DNA of 64,000 bases from Kineococcus endophyticus. Lineage in GTDB: Bacteria; Actinomycetota; Actinomycetes; Actinomycetales; Kineococcaceae. The DNA lies in contig NZ_JBFNQN010000013.1 of NCBI RefSeq assembly GCF_040796495.1, positions 1 to 64,000 on the forward strand, in the 5' to 3' direction. A program made the position numbers and the translations under genes. A model generated the notes under the pieces. That model saw only the letters and a list, made by a program, of their open reading frames with translations, was not told the origin of the DNA and ran no database searches. Positions 55,418 to 64,000 of the stretch are shown in pieces; position 1 is the first letter of the stretch; each line of letters starts with the position of its first letter.

Positions 55418-57160
55418 ATGTCGCCGATGACGCAGCCCGCAGTGCCCCAGGACGACCCCGCACGGGAACCCGCGCAGGACCGGTCCCTCCGTCCCACCCG
55501 GCGGACCTTCGCCCTCGCCTCCGTGGCGACGGCGGGTCTGGCCACGCTCTCGGCGTGCGCCGAGAGCCAGCGCGACGAGGGGGGTTCGGGCGGTTCCAGC
55601 AGCGGCAGCGGGCGGGACACGTTCGTCTTCGGCGGCTCCGCCGACCCCGACTCCCTCGACCCCGTGTTCGCCTCCGACGGCGAGACGTTCCGCGTCACCC
55701 GGCAGATCTTCGAGGGGCTCGTCTCCACCAAGCCGGGCACGACCGACCTCGCGCCCTCGCTGGCCACGAAGTGGGAGACGTCGGACGACGGGAAGTCCTA
55801 CACCTTCACCCTCCAGGAGGGCGTGAAGTTCTCCAACGGCAAGCCGTTCGACGCCGCGGCCGTCGTCGCGAACTTCGAGCGCTGGTACAACCTGCGCGGC
55901 GTGGCGCAGGGCGAGGACCTGGCCTACTACTACCGCTCGATCTTCCGCGGGTTCAAGACGAACGACGACCCCGCGCTGGGCACGTCCCTCTACGCCGGTG
56001 CGACCGCGAACTCCGACGGCACCGTGACCGTGAACCTCACCAGCCCGTTCGCCGGGTTCCTCGCCTCCCTCACCCTGCCCGCGTTCGCGATGCAGGAGAC
56101 GGAGGCGGCCGAGGCCGGCGGTGGGAACGGCGCGAACGGCGCCGACCCGCGGCAGAGCGACTACGCCACCAAGGGCCCGGTCGGCACCGGCCCCTTCACG
56201 TTCAGCGCGTGGGAACGGGGCCAGCAGGTCACCCTCAAGCGCAACGAGGAGTACTGGGGCGACAAGGCCAAGGTCGCGACGGCCGTCGTCCGCGTCATCG
56301 GTGACGGCACGGCCCGCCGGCAGGCCCTCCAGAACGGCGACATCGACGGGTACGACCTCGTCGCGCCCGCCGACGTCGAGACGCTGAAGTCGGCCGACTT
56401 CCAGATCCAGAACCGGCCGGCGTTCAACATCCTCTACCTCGGCATCAACCAGGCCTACGCCCCGCTCGGCGACCTCAAGGTCCGGCAGGCGATCGCGCAC
56501 GCCATCGACAAGGAGGCCGTCATCAAGAACGCCCTCCCCGAGGGCACCAAGCCGGCCACGCAGTTCATGCCGGACAACGTCATCGGCTGGAACGAGTCCG
56601 TGACGACGTACGAGTACGACGTCGCCAAGGCCAAGCAGTTGTTGGCCGAGGCCGGGCAGAGCGCGATCAACATCCCCTTCAACTACCCGACGGGCGTCTC
56701 CCGGCCCTACATGCCGAACCCCGAGACCATCTACAACGCCATCAACCAGCAGCTGACCGCGGCCGGCATCACCACGACGCCGGTGGCCGAGCAGTGGACG
56801 CCGAACTACCTCGGCACCGTCCAGGGCGGGACGCAGCACGGTCTGCACCTGCTGGGGTGGACGGGTGACTACAACGACCCGGACAACTTCATCGGCGTGT
56901 TCTTCGGCGCGCAGACGAACGAGTGGGGCTTCAACGACCCCGGCCTGTTCGAGGCGCTCGCCAAGGCCCGCACCGTGACGACCGAGTCCGAGCAGGAATC
57001 GGCCTACCAGGACATCAACGAGCAGATCATGACGCTGCTGCCGGGCATCCCGATGGCCAGCCCCGTGCCCTCGCTCGCGTTCGCGCCGGGCGTGGACGGG
57101 TACACCGCCAGCCCGGTCCAGGACGAGGTGTGGAACACCGTCTCGGTCTCCGGCTCCTGA
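55418..57160 (+). CDS. Peptide/oligopeptide ABC transporter substrate-binding lipoprotein
   Basis: A 580-residue SBP_bac_5 family protein that binds peptides or similar solutes outside the membrane. The N-terminus combines a twin-arginine motif (TRRTFAL, residues 27-33) with a lipobox ending LSAC47, so it looks like a Tat-exported lipoprotein. A Gly/Ser linker follows, then the family start GGSADPDSLDPVF and the phrases LATKWETSDDGKSYTFTL and VRQAIAHAIDKEAVI. The start is ATG 55418; ATG 55427 is an alternative. It heads a five-gene transporter unit. Confidence 0.9.
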   Translation: MSPMTQPAVPQDDPAREPAQDRSLRPTRRTFALASVATAGLATLSACAESQRDEGGSGGSSSGSGRDTFVFGGSADPDSLDPVFASDGETFRVTRQIFEGLVSTKPGTTDLAPSLATKWETSDDGKSYTFTLQEGVKFSNGKPFDAAAVVANFERWYNLRGVAQGEDLAYYYRSIFRGFKTNDDPALGTSLYAGATANSDGTVTVNLTSPFAGFLASLTLPAFAMQETEAAEAGGGNGANGADPRQSDYATKGPVGTGPFTFSAWERGQQVTLKRNEEYWGDKAKVATAVVRVIGDGTARRQALQNGDIDGYDLVAPADVETLKSADFQIQNRPAFNILYLGINQAYAPLGDLKVRQAIAHAIDKEAVIKNALPEGTKPATQFMPDNVIGWNESVTTYEYDVAKAKQLLAEAGQSAINIPFNYPTGVSRPYMPNPETIYNAINQQLTAAGITTTPVAEQWTPNYLGTVQGGTQHGLHLLGWTGDYNDPDNFIGVFFGAQTNEWGFNDPGLFEALAKARTVTTESEQESAYQDINEQIMTLLPGIPMASPVPSLAFAPGVDGYTASPVQDEVWNTVSVSGS

Positions 57161-57188
57161 TGGGCGCAGCCGCACCGCAGGGGGCGGC

Positions 57189-58193
57189 GTGCTGACGCTC
57201 GTCGTGCGCCGCCTCGGCCTGCTCGTGGTCGTCCTGTTCGGGTTGTCGCTGCTGCTGTTCGCCTGGGTCCGGGCCCTCCCGGGGGACCCGGCCCGGGCGC
57301 TGCTGGGGGAGAAGGCGACCCCGGCCGGCATCGCGGCGGTCAACGAGCGCTACGGGTTCGACCAGCCCGTCTGGCAGCAGTACGTCACCTACCTGGGACG
57401 GTTGCTGCGCGGGGACTTCGGGGCCTCCATCAACACCGGCGAACCCGTCGTCCAGACGTTCACCGAGCGGTTTCCCGCGACGATCGAACTGTCGGTGGCG
57501 GCGCTGCTGCTGGCGATCGTCGTGGGCATCCCGCTGGGGTACCTCGCGGCACGCCGTCGCGGTGGCTGGCTCGACAACCTCGTCGTCGGCGGTTCGCTGC
57601 TCGGGGTCGTCGTCCCCGTGTTCTTCCTCGCCGTCATCCTCAAGTACGTCCTGGCCATCGAGCTCGGCTGGTTCCCCACCTCGGGACGGCAGAACGCGCG
57701 CATCGACGCCACCCACATCACGAACTTCTACGTGCTGGACGGGTTGCTGACGCGCGAGTGGGACGCGAGCTGGGACGCCGTCGTGCACCTCGTGCTGCCC
57801 GCGCTGGCCCTGGGGTCGATCCCGCTGGCCATCATCGTGCGCATCACCCGGGCCTCCGTGCTCGACGTGCTCGGCGACGACCACGTGCGCACGGCCCAGG
57901 CCAAGGGATTGCCGCGCGCGGTCATCAGCCGCCGGCACGTCCTGCGCAACGCGCTGCTGCCGGTGTCCACGACGCTGGGCCTGCAGGCGGGCGCGTTGCT
58001 GTCGGGGGCCGTGCTCACCGAGACGGTGTTCTCCATCAACGGCATCGGCAGCTACCTGTTCGACGCCGTGACCCAGCTCGACTACCCGGTGCTGCAGGGG
58101 TTCATCCTCTTCATCGCCGTCGTGTACGCACTCGTGAACCTCGTGGTGGACGTCAGCTACGGGTTCATCGACCCGAGGGTGAGGGTGTCGTGA
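57189..58193 (+). CDS. Peptide ABC transporter permease, OppB/DppB type
   Basis: A 334-residue inner-membrane permease with six helices. The N-terminal signature RRLGLLVVVLFGLSLLLFAWVRALPGDPA and the EAA loop around RITRASVLDVLGDDHVRTAQAKGLP are typical. An external loop rich in charged residues lies between helices 1 and 2. The start is GTG 57189, 29 bases after the binding-protein gene. It would form the channel with the next gene product, which overlaps its stop by GTGA. Confidence 0.92.
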   Translation: MLTLVVRRLGLLVVVLFGLSLLLFAWVRALPGDPARALLGEKATPAGIAAVNERYGFDQPVWQQYVTYLGRLLRGDFGASINTGEPVVQTFTERFPATIELSVAALLLAIVVGIPLGYLAARRRGGWLDNLVVGGSLLGVVVPVFFLAVILKYVLAIELGWFPTSGRQNARIDATHITNFYVLDGLLTREWDASWDAVVHLVLPALALGSIPLAIIVRITRASVLDVLGDDHVRTAQAKGLPRAVISRRHVLRNALLPVSTTLGLQAGALLSGAVLTETVFSINGIGSYLFDAVTQLDYPVLQGFILFIAVVYALVNLVVDVSYGFIDPRVRVS

Positions 58194-59119
58194 CCGCACT
58201 GGACGCGCTGACGCCGACCGGACCCGGTCCGGACGCGGCGGCGGCCACCGGCGAGGACGGGGTCGGTCCCTGGCGTTCGGCGTGGCGGCGGTTGCGCCGC
58301 AACCCCGCCGGGATCGTGGGAGCCGTCATCGTCCTGGTCTTCGTGCTCGTCGCCGTCGCGGCGCCGCTGCTGGCGCCGTACCGGCCCGCGACGTCGGAGT
58401 GGTTCGGCGAGGTCACCCCGACCTCCGTGCCCGGGCCCAGCGCCGACCACGTCCTGGGCCTGGACTCCTTCGGGTCCGACCTGCTGACGCAGCTGCTCTA
58501 CGGGGCGCGCTCGTCGCTGGTCATCGGCGTCGTCTCCACGGCCGTCGGCCTCGCCGCCGGTGCGCTGCTCGGCATCCTCGCGGGCGGGATCGGCGGCAAG
58601 GTCGACACCGTCGTCATGCGGATCGTCGACGTCCTGCTGTCGATCCCGAGCCTGCTGCTGGCGGTGTCCGTCGCGGCCGTCCTCGGCCGGAACTCCTGGT
58701 CGATCATGCTGGCGATCTCGGCGGCGCAGGTGCCGATCTTCGCGCGCCTGCTGCGCGCCTCCCTGCTCGCCCAGCGCGGTCAGGACTACGTCGTCGCGCT
58801 GCGCTCGCTCGGGTTGCGCCGCCGCCGCATCGTCGTGGGCCACATGCTGCCGAACTCCCTCGGCCCGGTGCTCGTCCAGGCCACGCTGACGCTGGCGACG
58901 GCGGTCATCGAGGTGGCGGCCCTGAGCTTCCTCGGCCTCGGCGACCCGAACCCCGCGGTCGCCGAGTGGGGGCGCATGCTCGTCACCGCCCAGGCCCGGC
59001 TCGACCAGGCGCCGCAACTGGCGCTCTACCCCGGTCTCGCCATCGCCGTCACCGCGCTGGGGTTCACCCTGCTCGGCGAGGCGCTGCGCGAGGCCCTGGA
59101 CCCGAGGAGTTCGCGATGA
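58190..59119 (+). CDS. Peptide ABC transporter permease, OppC/DppC type
   Basis: A 309-residue permease. It has the OppC N-terminal cytoplasmic segment (WRRLRRNPAGIVGAVIVLVFV), the HVLGLDSFGSDLLTQLLYGAR signature and the EAA loop near RLLRASLLAQRGQDYVVALRSLG. Six membrane helices are predicted by eye. The start is GTG 58190. The first ATPase gene overlaps its stop by ATGA. Confidence 0.92.
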   Translation: MTALDALTPTGPGPDAAAATGEDGVGPWRSAWRRLRRNPAGIVGAVIVLVFVLVAVAAPLLAPYRPATSEWFGEVTPTSVPGPSADHVLGLDSFGSDLLTQLLYGARSSLVIGVVSTAVGLAAGALLGILAGGIGGKVDTVVMRIVDVLLSIPSLLLAVSVAAVLGRNSWSIMLAISAAQVPIFARLLRASLLAQRGQDYVVALRSLGLRRRRIVVGHMLPNSLGPVLVQATLTLATAVIEVAALSFLGLGDPNPAVAEWGRMLVTAQARLDQAPQLALYPGLAIAVTALGFTLLGEALREALDPRSSR

Positions 59120-60108
59120 CGTTGCTCGAGGTCGAGGACCTGCGGGTGACGTTCTCCCGCAAGGGCTCGCCGGACTTCACCGCCGTCGACGGGGTCTCCT
59201 TCGACGTGGCCGCCGGCGAGGTCGTCGGCCTCGTCGGGGAGTCCGGCTGCGGGAAGTCCGTCACGTCGCTGGCCGTCATGGGCCTGCTGCCGCGGCGCTC
59301 GGCCCGCGTCTCCGGGGCCGTCCGCTTCGACGGGGACGACCTGCTGGCGGCCTCGCCCGCGCAGCTGGCCCGCCGCCGCGGCAAGGACCTGGCCATGGTG
59401 TTCCAGGACCCCATGACGTCGCTGAACCCCGTCCTGACGCTGGGCCGGCAGCTCACCGAGGTGCTGCGCACGCACACGGACCTGGACCGGGCCGCGGCGA
59501 AGAAGGAGGCCGTCGAACTGCTCGGGCGCGTCGGGATCCCCGACCCCCGGCGCCGGGTGGGGGAGTACCCCCACCAGCTGTCCGGCGGGATGCGCCAGCG
59601 CGTCCTCATCGCCATCGCGCTGGCGTGCTCGCCGCGGCTCATCATCGCCGACGAGCCCACGACGGCCCTCGACGTGACGATCCAGGCGCAGGTCCTGGAC
59701 CTGCTGACGGGTCTGGTGCGGGAGTCGGGCACGGCGATGGTCCTCATCACGCACGACCTCGGGGTCGTGGCCGGCACGTGCGACCGCGTCAACGTCCTGT
59801 ACGCCGGCAAGGTCGTCGAGCAGGCCCCGCGCGGGGAGCTGTTCGCCCGGCCCCGGCACCGCTACACGACGGGGCTGCTCGCCGCGGTCCCGCGCGTGGA
59901 CGCCCCCGAGGGCACCGCCCTGCAGCCCGTGCCGGGCACGGTGCGTGACCGGCTGCCGTGGAGCACGGGGTGCGCGTTCGCCCCGCGGTGCGCGGCATCC
60001 GACGAGGCCTGCCGGTCGGGCGAGATCGCGCTCGACGCCGCCGGTCGGGCCGGGCACCCCGCCCGCTGCGTCCACCCCGCCGACGCCGACCTGGAGGTCT
60101 CGCGATGA
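59116..60108 (+). CDS. Peptide ABC transporter ATPase, OppD/DppD type
   Basis: A 330-residue ATPase with Walker [12 protein letters not shown]-loop [14 protein letters not shown] signature LSGGMRQR, Walker [13 protein letters not shown] and H-loop ITHD. The C-terminal oligopeptide extension with a Cys cluster ([19 protein letters not shown]) is typical of OppD and may hold an iron-sulfur cluster. The start is ATG 59116. It is coupled to the next ATPase gene by a four-base overlap. Confidence 0.93.
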   Translation: MTLLEVEDLRVTFSRKGSPDFTAVDGVSFDVAAGEVVGLVGESGCGKSVTSLAVMGLLPRRSARVSGAVRFDGDDLLAASPAQLARRRGKDLAMVFQDPMTSLNPVLTLGRQLTEVLRTHTDLDRAAAKKEAVELLGRVGIPDPRRRVGEYPHQLSGGMRQRVLIAIALACSPRLIIADEPTTALDVTIQAQVLDLLTGLVRESGTAMVLITHDLGVVAGTCDRVNVLYAGKVVEQAPRGELFARPRHRYTTGLLAAVPRVDAPEGTALQPVPGTVRDRLPWSTGCAFAPRCAASDEACRSGEIALDAAGRAGHPARCVHPADADLEVSR

Positions 60109-61184
60109 CGCACCCGACGCCGCAACCCCCGGCGGACGACGCCCTGCTGTCCGTGCGCGACCTGCAGGTCCACTACCCGATCCGCTCGGGGATCCTGCAG
60201 CGCCGCGTGGGGGCCGTGAAGGCCGTCGACGGCGTCTCGTTCGACGTCGTGCGCGGGACCACCTACGGCCTGGTCGGGGAGTCCGGCTGCGGCAAGTCGA
60301 CGCTGGGCCGGGCCGTGCTGCGCCTGGAGGAACCGACCGCCGGGACGGTCCACCTCGACGGCCGCGACGTCCTGGCGCTCGGCGCCGAGGAGCTGCGCCG
60401 GGAGCGCAAGCGCATGCAGATGGTCTTCCAGGACCCCCTCGCCAGCCTCGACCCGCGCCAGACGGTCGAGAGCGCCCTGACCGAGCCGCTCGCCGTGCAC
60501 GGCGCCCCCGGCGGACCGTCGGCCTGGCGCACCCGCGTGCGCGGCCTGCTCGACCGCGTCGGACTGCCGGCCGGAGCCGGGGCGAAGTACCCGCACGAGT
60601 TCTCCGGCGGCCAGCGCCAGCGCGTCGGCATCGCCCGCGCGCTCGTCCTGGACCCCGCCCTGCTCGTCGCCGACGAACCCGTCTCCGCCCTCGACGTCTC
60701 CGTCCAGGCGCAGGTCCTCGTCCTGCTCGAGGAGCTCCAGCGGGACCTGGGCCTGACGTACCTCGTCATCGCCCACGACCTCGCCGTCGTCAAGCACGTC
60801 TCGACGACGGTCGGCGTCATGTACCTCGGCGGCCTCGTCGAGGAGGGGCCGAGCGGCGAGCTGTACGACCGGCCGCTGCACCCGTACACGCGGGCGCTGC
60901 TGTCGGCGGCGCCCGTGCCGGACCCCGTCGCGGAGGCCCGCCGGGAGCGCATCCGCCTCGTCGGGGACCTGCCGAGCCCGGCCGACCCGCCGACCGGCTG
61001 CCGCTTCCGCACCCGCTGCCCGTGGGTCCAGGAGACGCGCTGCCACGACGAGCGTCCGCAGCTGCGCGTGCTCGACGGGCACCCCCCGCAGCACCGCGTG
61101 GCGTGCCACTTCGCCGAGGAGATCGAGGCCGGCCGGCTGCTGCCGCACCGCGGTGCCGACCCCGTCCCGGTCGGTCCCCGGTGA
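60105..61184 (+). CDS. Peptide ABC transporter ATPase, OppF/DppF type
   Basis: A 359-residue second ATPase with Walker [12 protein letters not shown]-loop [13 protein letters not shown], signature FSGGQRQR, Walker [13 protein letters not shown] and H-loop IAHD. The Cys-containing C-terminal extension ([21 protein letters not shown]) matches OppF. It pairs with the OppD-type protein. The start is ATG 60105. It ends the transporter unit; mihF follows after 106 bases with its own promoter. Confidence 0.93.
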   Translation: MTHPTPQPPADDALLSVRDLQVHYPIRSGILQRRVGAVKAVDGVSFDVVRGTTYGLVGESGCGKSTLGRAVLRLEEPTAGTVHLDGRDVLALGAEELRRERKRMQMVFQDPLASLDPRQTVESALTEPLAVHGAPGGPSAWRTRVRGLLDRVGLPAGAGAKYPHEFSGGQRQRVGIARALVLDPALLVADEPVSALDVSVQAQVLVLLEELQRDLGLTYLVIAHDLAVVKHVSTTVGVMYLGGLVEEGPSGELYDRPLHPYTRALLSAAPVPDPVAEARRERIRLVGDLPSPADPPTGCRFRTRCPWVQETRCHDERPQLRVLDGHPPQHRVACHFAEEIEAGRLLPHRGADPVPVGPR

Positions 61185-61209
61185 GTCCCCGGTGATCGCG
61201 GACCCGCCG

Positions 61210-61239
61210 TTGCAGGCCCGTGACCTGGCTGGATAGGTT
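61210..61239 (+). promoter_or_regulatory. mihF promoter
   Basis: TTGCAG (61210-61215), 18-base spacer, TAGGTT (61234-61239). It is the best housekeeping-type promoter I see in the window and lies 51 bases before the mihF GTG. AGGTGATGAA forms the ribosome site. Confidence 0.65.
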
Positions 61240-61290
61240 CACCCGGACCGCCGGCACCCGTCTGCGAGCGCAACGACCCGAGGTGATGAA

Positions 61291-61623
61291 GTGGCTCTGC
61301 CTCCCCTGACCGCCGAACAGCGCGCCGCCGCCCTGGAGAAGGCCGCGGCGGCCCGCCGCGAGCGGGCCGAGGTCAAGCACCGCCTCAAGTACACGGGCGG
61401 CAGCCTCGAGGAGGTCATCAAGGAGGGCCAGGAGAACGAGGTCCTCGGGAAGATGAAGGTCTCCGCGCTGCTGGAGTCCCTGCCGAACGTGGGCAAGGTC
61501 CGCGCGAAGCAGATCATGGAGGAGATCGGGATCTCGGAGTCGCGGCGCGTGCGCGGACTCGGCGCCCACCAGATCGCCGCCCTCGTCGAGCGCTTCGGGT
61601 CCACCGCCGGGAGCGCGTCCTGA
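61291..61623 (+). CDS. mihF: Actinobacterial integration host factor
   Basis: A 110-residue nucleoid protein specific to actinobacteria. It bends DNA through a helix-two-turn-helix region (about 60-105) with [32 protein letters not shown]. The N-terminal helix is charged, with [18 protein letters not shown]. It differs from proteobacterial IHF in fold. The start is GTG 61291 with a good ribosome site. The gmk reading frame begins within its stop codon. Confidence 0.95.
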   Translation: MALPPLTAEQRAAALEKAAAARRERAEVKHRLKYTGGSLEEVIKEGQENEVLGKMKVSALLESLPNVGKVRAKQIMEEIGISESRRVRGLGAHQIAALVERFGSTAGSAS

Positions 61624-62210
61624 ACGTCCGGTCGTCCCAGCCCCACCGCCTCACCGTCCTGGCCGGGCCCACCGCGGTGGGCAAGGGCACCGTCTCCGCC
61701 GACCTGCGGGCGCGCTACCCGGACGTCTGGATCTCCGTCTCGGCCACGACGCGCGCCCAGCGCCCGGGTGAGGTCGACGGGGTCCACTACCACTTCGTCT
61801 CCGAGGAGACGTTCGACGGCTACGTCCGCGACGGCCAGCTGCTGGAGTGGGCGCGCGTGCACGGCCGGCACCGCTACGGCACCCCGCGCGGGCCCGTCGA
61901 GGAGGTCCTGGCCTCGGGTCGCCCGGCGCTGCTGGAGATCGACCTCGCCGGTGCGCGGCAGGTCCGGCAGGCCACGCAGGGCACCGACCTGGAGGCCGGT
62001 TTCGTCTTCCTGGCCCCCCCGAGCTGGGACGAACTGGTCCGCCGCCTCGTCGGCCGCGGCACCGAGACCGAGGAGGAGCGCGAGCGCCGGTTGGCGACCG
62101 CGCGGGTCGAGCTGGCCGCCGAACCGGAGTTCGACGTGACCATCTACAACGACGACGTGCAGCGCGCCACGGACGAGCTCGTAAGATGGATGGGTCTGCC
62201 GGTCAGCTGA
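61620..62210 (+). CDS. gmk: Guanylate kinase, apparent CTG start
   Basis: A 196-residue kinase that converts GMP to GDP. The P-loop GPTAVGKGT is at residues 16-24; the GMP-binding part [21 protein letters not shown] and [10 protein letters not shown] follow, and [15 protein letters not shown] is typical. No ATG, GTG or TTG lies in frame before the P-loop: the first, GTG 61677, would begin in its middle. The frame reaches back to CTG 61620, which overlaps the mihF stop as CTGA, in the same geometry as the many ATGA/GTGA overlaps here. I therefore call CTG as the start. Confidence 0.88.
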   Translation: MNVRSSQPHRLTVLAGPTAVGKGTVSADLRARYPDVWISVSATTRAQRPGEVDGVHYHFVSEETFDGYVRDGQLLEWARVHGRHRYGTPRGPVEEVLASGRPALLEIDLAGARQVRQATQGTDLEAGFVFLAPPSWDELVRRLVGRGTETEEERERRLATARVELAAEPEFDVTIYNDDVQRATDELVRWMGLPVS

Positions 62211-62240
62211 CCGGCTCTTTCGACGCGAGGAGAACTGATC

Positions 62241-62504
62241 GTGGCTGGAACCGTCGCGGCGCCCGAGGGCATCACCAACCCGCCCATCGACGACCTGCTG
62301 ACGGTCGCCGACTCCAAGTACGCCCTGGTGATCTACGCGGCCAAGCGCGCGCGCCAGATCAACGCGTACTACTCCCAGCTGGGCGAGGGCCTGCTGGAGT
62401 ACGTCGGCCCGCTGGTGGAGACCCACGTGCAGGAGAAGTCCCTGTCCGTGGCCATGCGTGAGATCAACGAGGGTCTGCTGACCTCGGAGCCCATCGAGCA
62501 GTGA
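62241..62504 (+). CDS. rpoZ: RNA polymerase omega subunit
   Basis: An 87-residue omega subunit that chaperones the beta-prime subunit. It shows the actinobacterial form: [32 protein letters not shown], then a linker and [18 protein letters not shown]. The start is GTG 62241 after GAGGAGAACTGATC. The coaBC gene overlaps its stop by GTGA. Its place after gmk is conserved widely. Confidence 0.95.
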   Translation: MAGTVAAPEGITNPPIDDLLTVADSKYALVIYAAKRARQINAYYSQLGEGLLEYVGPLVETHVQEKSLSVAMREINEGLLTSEPIEQ

Positions 62505-63790
62505 GCGACACTCCCGCCCCCGGCACCCGGGCGCCCCGCGTGGTCCTGGGGGTCGCGGGCGGGATCGCCGCCTACAAGGCGGCGCTGCTCCTGCGGGAGC
62601 TGAGCGAGACCGGGCACGACGTCACCGTCGTGCCCACCGCCGCCTCCGAGCGGTTCGTCGGGCGCGCGACGTGGGAGGCCCTGTCGGGCAAGCCCGTCGC
62701 CACCGACGTCTGGAGCCACGCCGACCAGGTGCCGCACGTCCGGCTGGGCCGGCACGCCGACCTGGTCGTCGTCGCCCCTGCCACCGCGGACCTGCTGGCG
62801 CGCGCCGCGCACGGCCTGGCCGACGACCTGCTGACGAACGTCCTGCTGACGGCGACGTGCCCCGTCCTGCTGGCCCCGGCGATGCACACGGAGATGTGGC
62901 TCAACCCGGCGGTGCAGGCGAACGTCGCCCTGCTGCGCTCGCGCGGGGTCACCGTCCTCGACCCCGCCTCCGGCCGCCTCACGGGTGCCGACTCCGGTCC
63001 GGGGCGGCTGCCCGAACCGGCCGACATCGCCGCCGCGTGCCGCCGCCTCCTCGGATCGGGGTCCCGTCCCCGCGACCTGGCGGGCCGACGCGTCGTCGTC
63101 TCCGCCGGCGGCACCCGCGAACCGCTGGACCCCGTGCGCTTCCTCGGGAACCGGTCCTCGGGCCGGCAGGGCGTCGCGCTGGCCGCTGCGGCTGCCGCCC
63201 GCGGCGCGCACGTGACGCTCGTGACCGCCCACGTCGAGGGGCCCGCGCCCGCCGCGGTCGACGTCGTCTCGGTGCAGACCGCCGCGGAGCTGGCCGACGC
63301 CGTGCAGTCGCGGGCCGCCGCGTCCGACGTCGTCGTCATGGCCGCGGCGGTCGCCGACTTCCGGCCCTCGGCGCGGGCGAGCGCGAAGATCAAGAAGTCC
63401 GAGGACCCCTCCCGCGACCCCGTCGTCGTGCTCGAGCGCAACCCCGACGTCCTCGCCGGACTGGTCGCCGACCGGACGGGGGCGGCGCCCGTGCTCGTGG
63501 GCTTCGCCGCCGAGACGGGGGACGAGACCGGTTCCGTCCTCGACCACGGCCGCGCCAAGCTCGCCCGCAAGGGCTGCGACCTGCTCGTCCTCAACGAGGT
63601 CGGGGAGACCAAGGGGTTCGCGACGCCCACCAACGCCGTGACGATCCTGGGCCGCGACGGCAGCGAGCGCGAGGTCGCCGAGACCAGCAAGGACGTGGTG
63701 GCCGATGCGGTGTGGGACGCGGTCGTGCCTATGCTTCCTCCCGTCGTCCCGACACCCGATCCCGCCGCTGACCCTGCCTCTGGAGCCTGA
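62501..63790 (+). CDS. coaBC: Coenzyme A biosynthesis bifunctional protein CoaBC
   Basis: A 429-residue enzyme for two steps of coenzyme A synthesis: ligation of cysteine to 4'-phosphopantothenate (CoaB) and its decarboxylation (CoaC). The flavin-dependent CoaC half (1-185) has [11 protein letters not shown], the active-site His in the QVPHVRLG segment and PAMHTEMW. The CoaB half (about 190-420) has [21 protein letters not shown] and the KIKKSED Lys motif. The start is GTG 62501, overlapping the rpoZ stop. Confidence 0.95.
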   Translation: MSDTPAPGTRAPRVVLGVAGGIAAYKAALLLRELSETGHDVTVVPTAASERFVGRATWEALSGKPVATDVWSHADQVPHVRLGRHADLVVVAPATADLLARAAHGLADDLLTNVLLTATCPVLLAPAMHTEMWLNPAVQANVALLRSRGVTVLDPASGRLTGADSGPGRLPEPADIAAACRRLLGSGSRPRDLAGRRVVVSAGGTREPLDPVRFLGNRSSGRQGVALAAAAAARGAHVTLVTAHVEGPAPAAVDVVSVQTAAELADAVQSRAAASDVVVMAAAVADFRPSARASAKIKKSEDPSRDPVVVLERNPDVLAGLVADRTGAAPVLVGFAAETGDETGSVLDHGRAKLARKGCDLLVLNEVGETKGFATPTNAVTILGRDGSEREVAETSKDVVADAVWDAVVPMLPPVVPTPDPAADPASGA

Positions 63791-64000
63791 GTGACCACCC
63801 CCTTGCGCCTGTTCACCTCCGAATCGGTCACCGAGGGGCACCCGGACAAGATCTGCGACCAGATCTCCGACGGGATCCTCGACGCGCTGCTGGAGCAGGA
63901 CCCGCGCAGCCGCGTCGCGGTCGAGACGATGGTGACGACCGGGCTCGTGCACGTGGCCGGTGAGGTCACCACCGAGGCCTACGCCGACATCCCGACCATC
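63791..64000 (+). CDS. metK: S-adenosylmethionine synthetase, 5' part
   Basis: The first 70 codons of methionine adenosyltransferase, cut by the window end. The N-terminal motif [23 protein letters not shown], with the ATP-site His in EGHPDK, is diagnostic, and [16 protein letters not shown] matches the family. The start is GTG 63791, immediately after the coaBC stop with no gap, so the two are probably co-transcribed. No SAM riboswitch lies in front of it. Confidence 0.95.
   Translation, partial: MTTPLRLFTSESVTEGHPDKICDQISDGILDALLEQDPRSRVAVETMVTTGLVHVAGEVTTEAYADIPTI

Noticed and set aside
61677-62210. Guanylate kinase starting at GTG 61677
   Set aside because: This start would begin inside the P-loop (after GPTA), removing residues needed for ATP binding.

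Overview
The window is about 73-75% GC, uses many GTG starts and is packed with 4-base ATGA/GTGA gene overlaps. Conserved blocks identify a high-GC Gram-positive actinobacterium: alaS-ruvX-mltG-aroE, aroB-efp-nusB-bldD-pyrR-pyrB-pyrC-carA-carB-pyrF, and mihF-gmk-rpoZ-coaBC-metK. The protein sequences and the type IV pilus locus suggest the Kineosporiaceae (Kineococcus-like), but this was not checked by any search.

Layout. 1-936: poorly coding DNA with short repeats, one small ORF and a possible insertion-sequence end. 937-5499: radical SAM protein, a roadblock / Ras-like GTPase / roadblock module, and aspS. 5496-12237: PAP2 phosphatase, a small secreted protein, and a minus-strand operon of a two-component system followed by two lipid-linked glycosyltransferases. 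12401-17281: STAS protein, rarA, PemK/MazF-like protein and a family 65 glycoside phosphorylase. 17468-22689: alaS, ruvX, mltG, aroE. 23530-36762: a monoderm-type type IV pilus locus (pilT, pilC, two major-type pilins, three minor pilins, pilD, pilMNO, a PilP-position protein and a CWB2/NPCBM wall-binding protein). 36871-39482: shikimate kinase fused to a degenerate dehydroquinate synthase, followed by intact aroB. 39493-40683: two pilin-like membrane proteins without prepilin sites. 40971-53174: efp, nusB, a DUF559-type gene between hairpin repeats, bldD, and the pyrimidine operon headed by a PyrR-binding loop. 53351-61184: secreted nuclease and an Opp-type peptide transporter. 61291-64000: mihF, gmk, rpoZ, coaBC and the start of metK.

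The most interesting result is a shared promoter motif, CTCAAG-N14/15-nCCGAT, of sigma-28 (FliA/WhiG) type. Four exact copies stand before the four transcription units of the pilus locus. Close variants precede the two pilin-like genes near aroB and the roadblock/GTPase module near the window start. This suggests one regulon for pilus parts, accessory pilin-like proteins and an MglA/MglB-like switch.

Other notable results are a 49-bp hairpin repeat family with compensatory base changes, two copies of which flank a DUF559 gene; a gmk gene whose only start that keeps the P-loop is CTG; and a pilus locus sitting between aroE and aroK, where aroC would usually be expected, with no aroC in the window.
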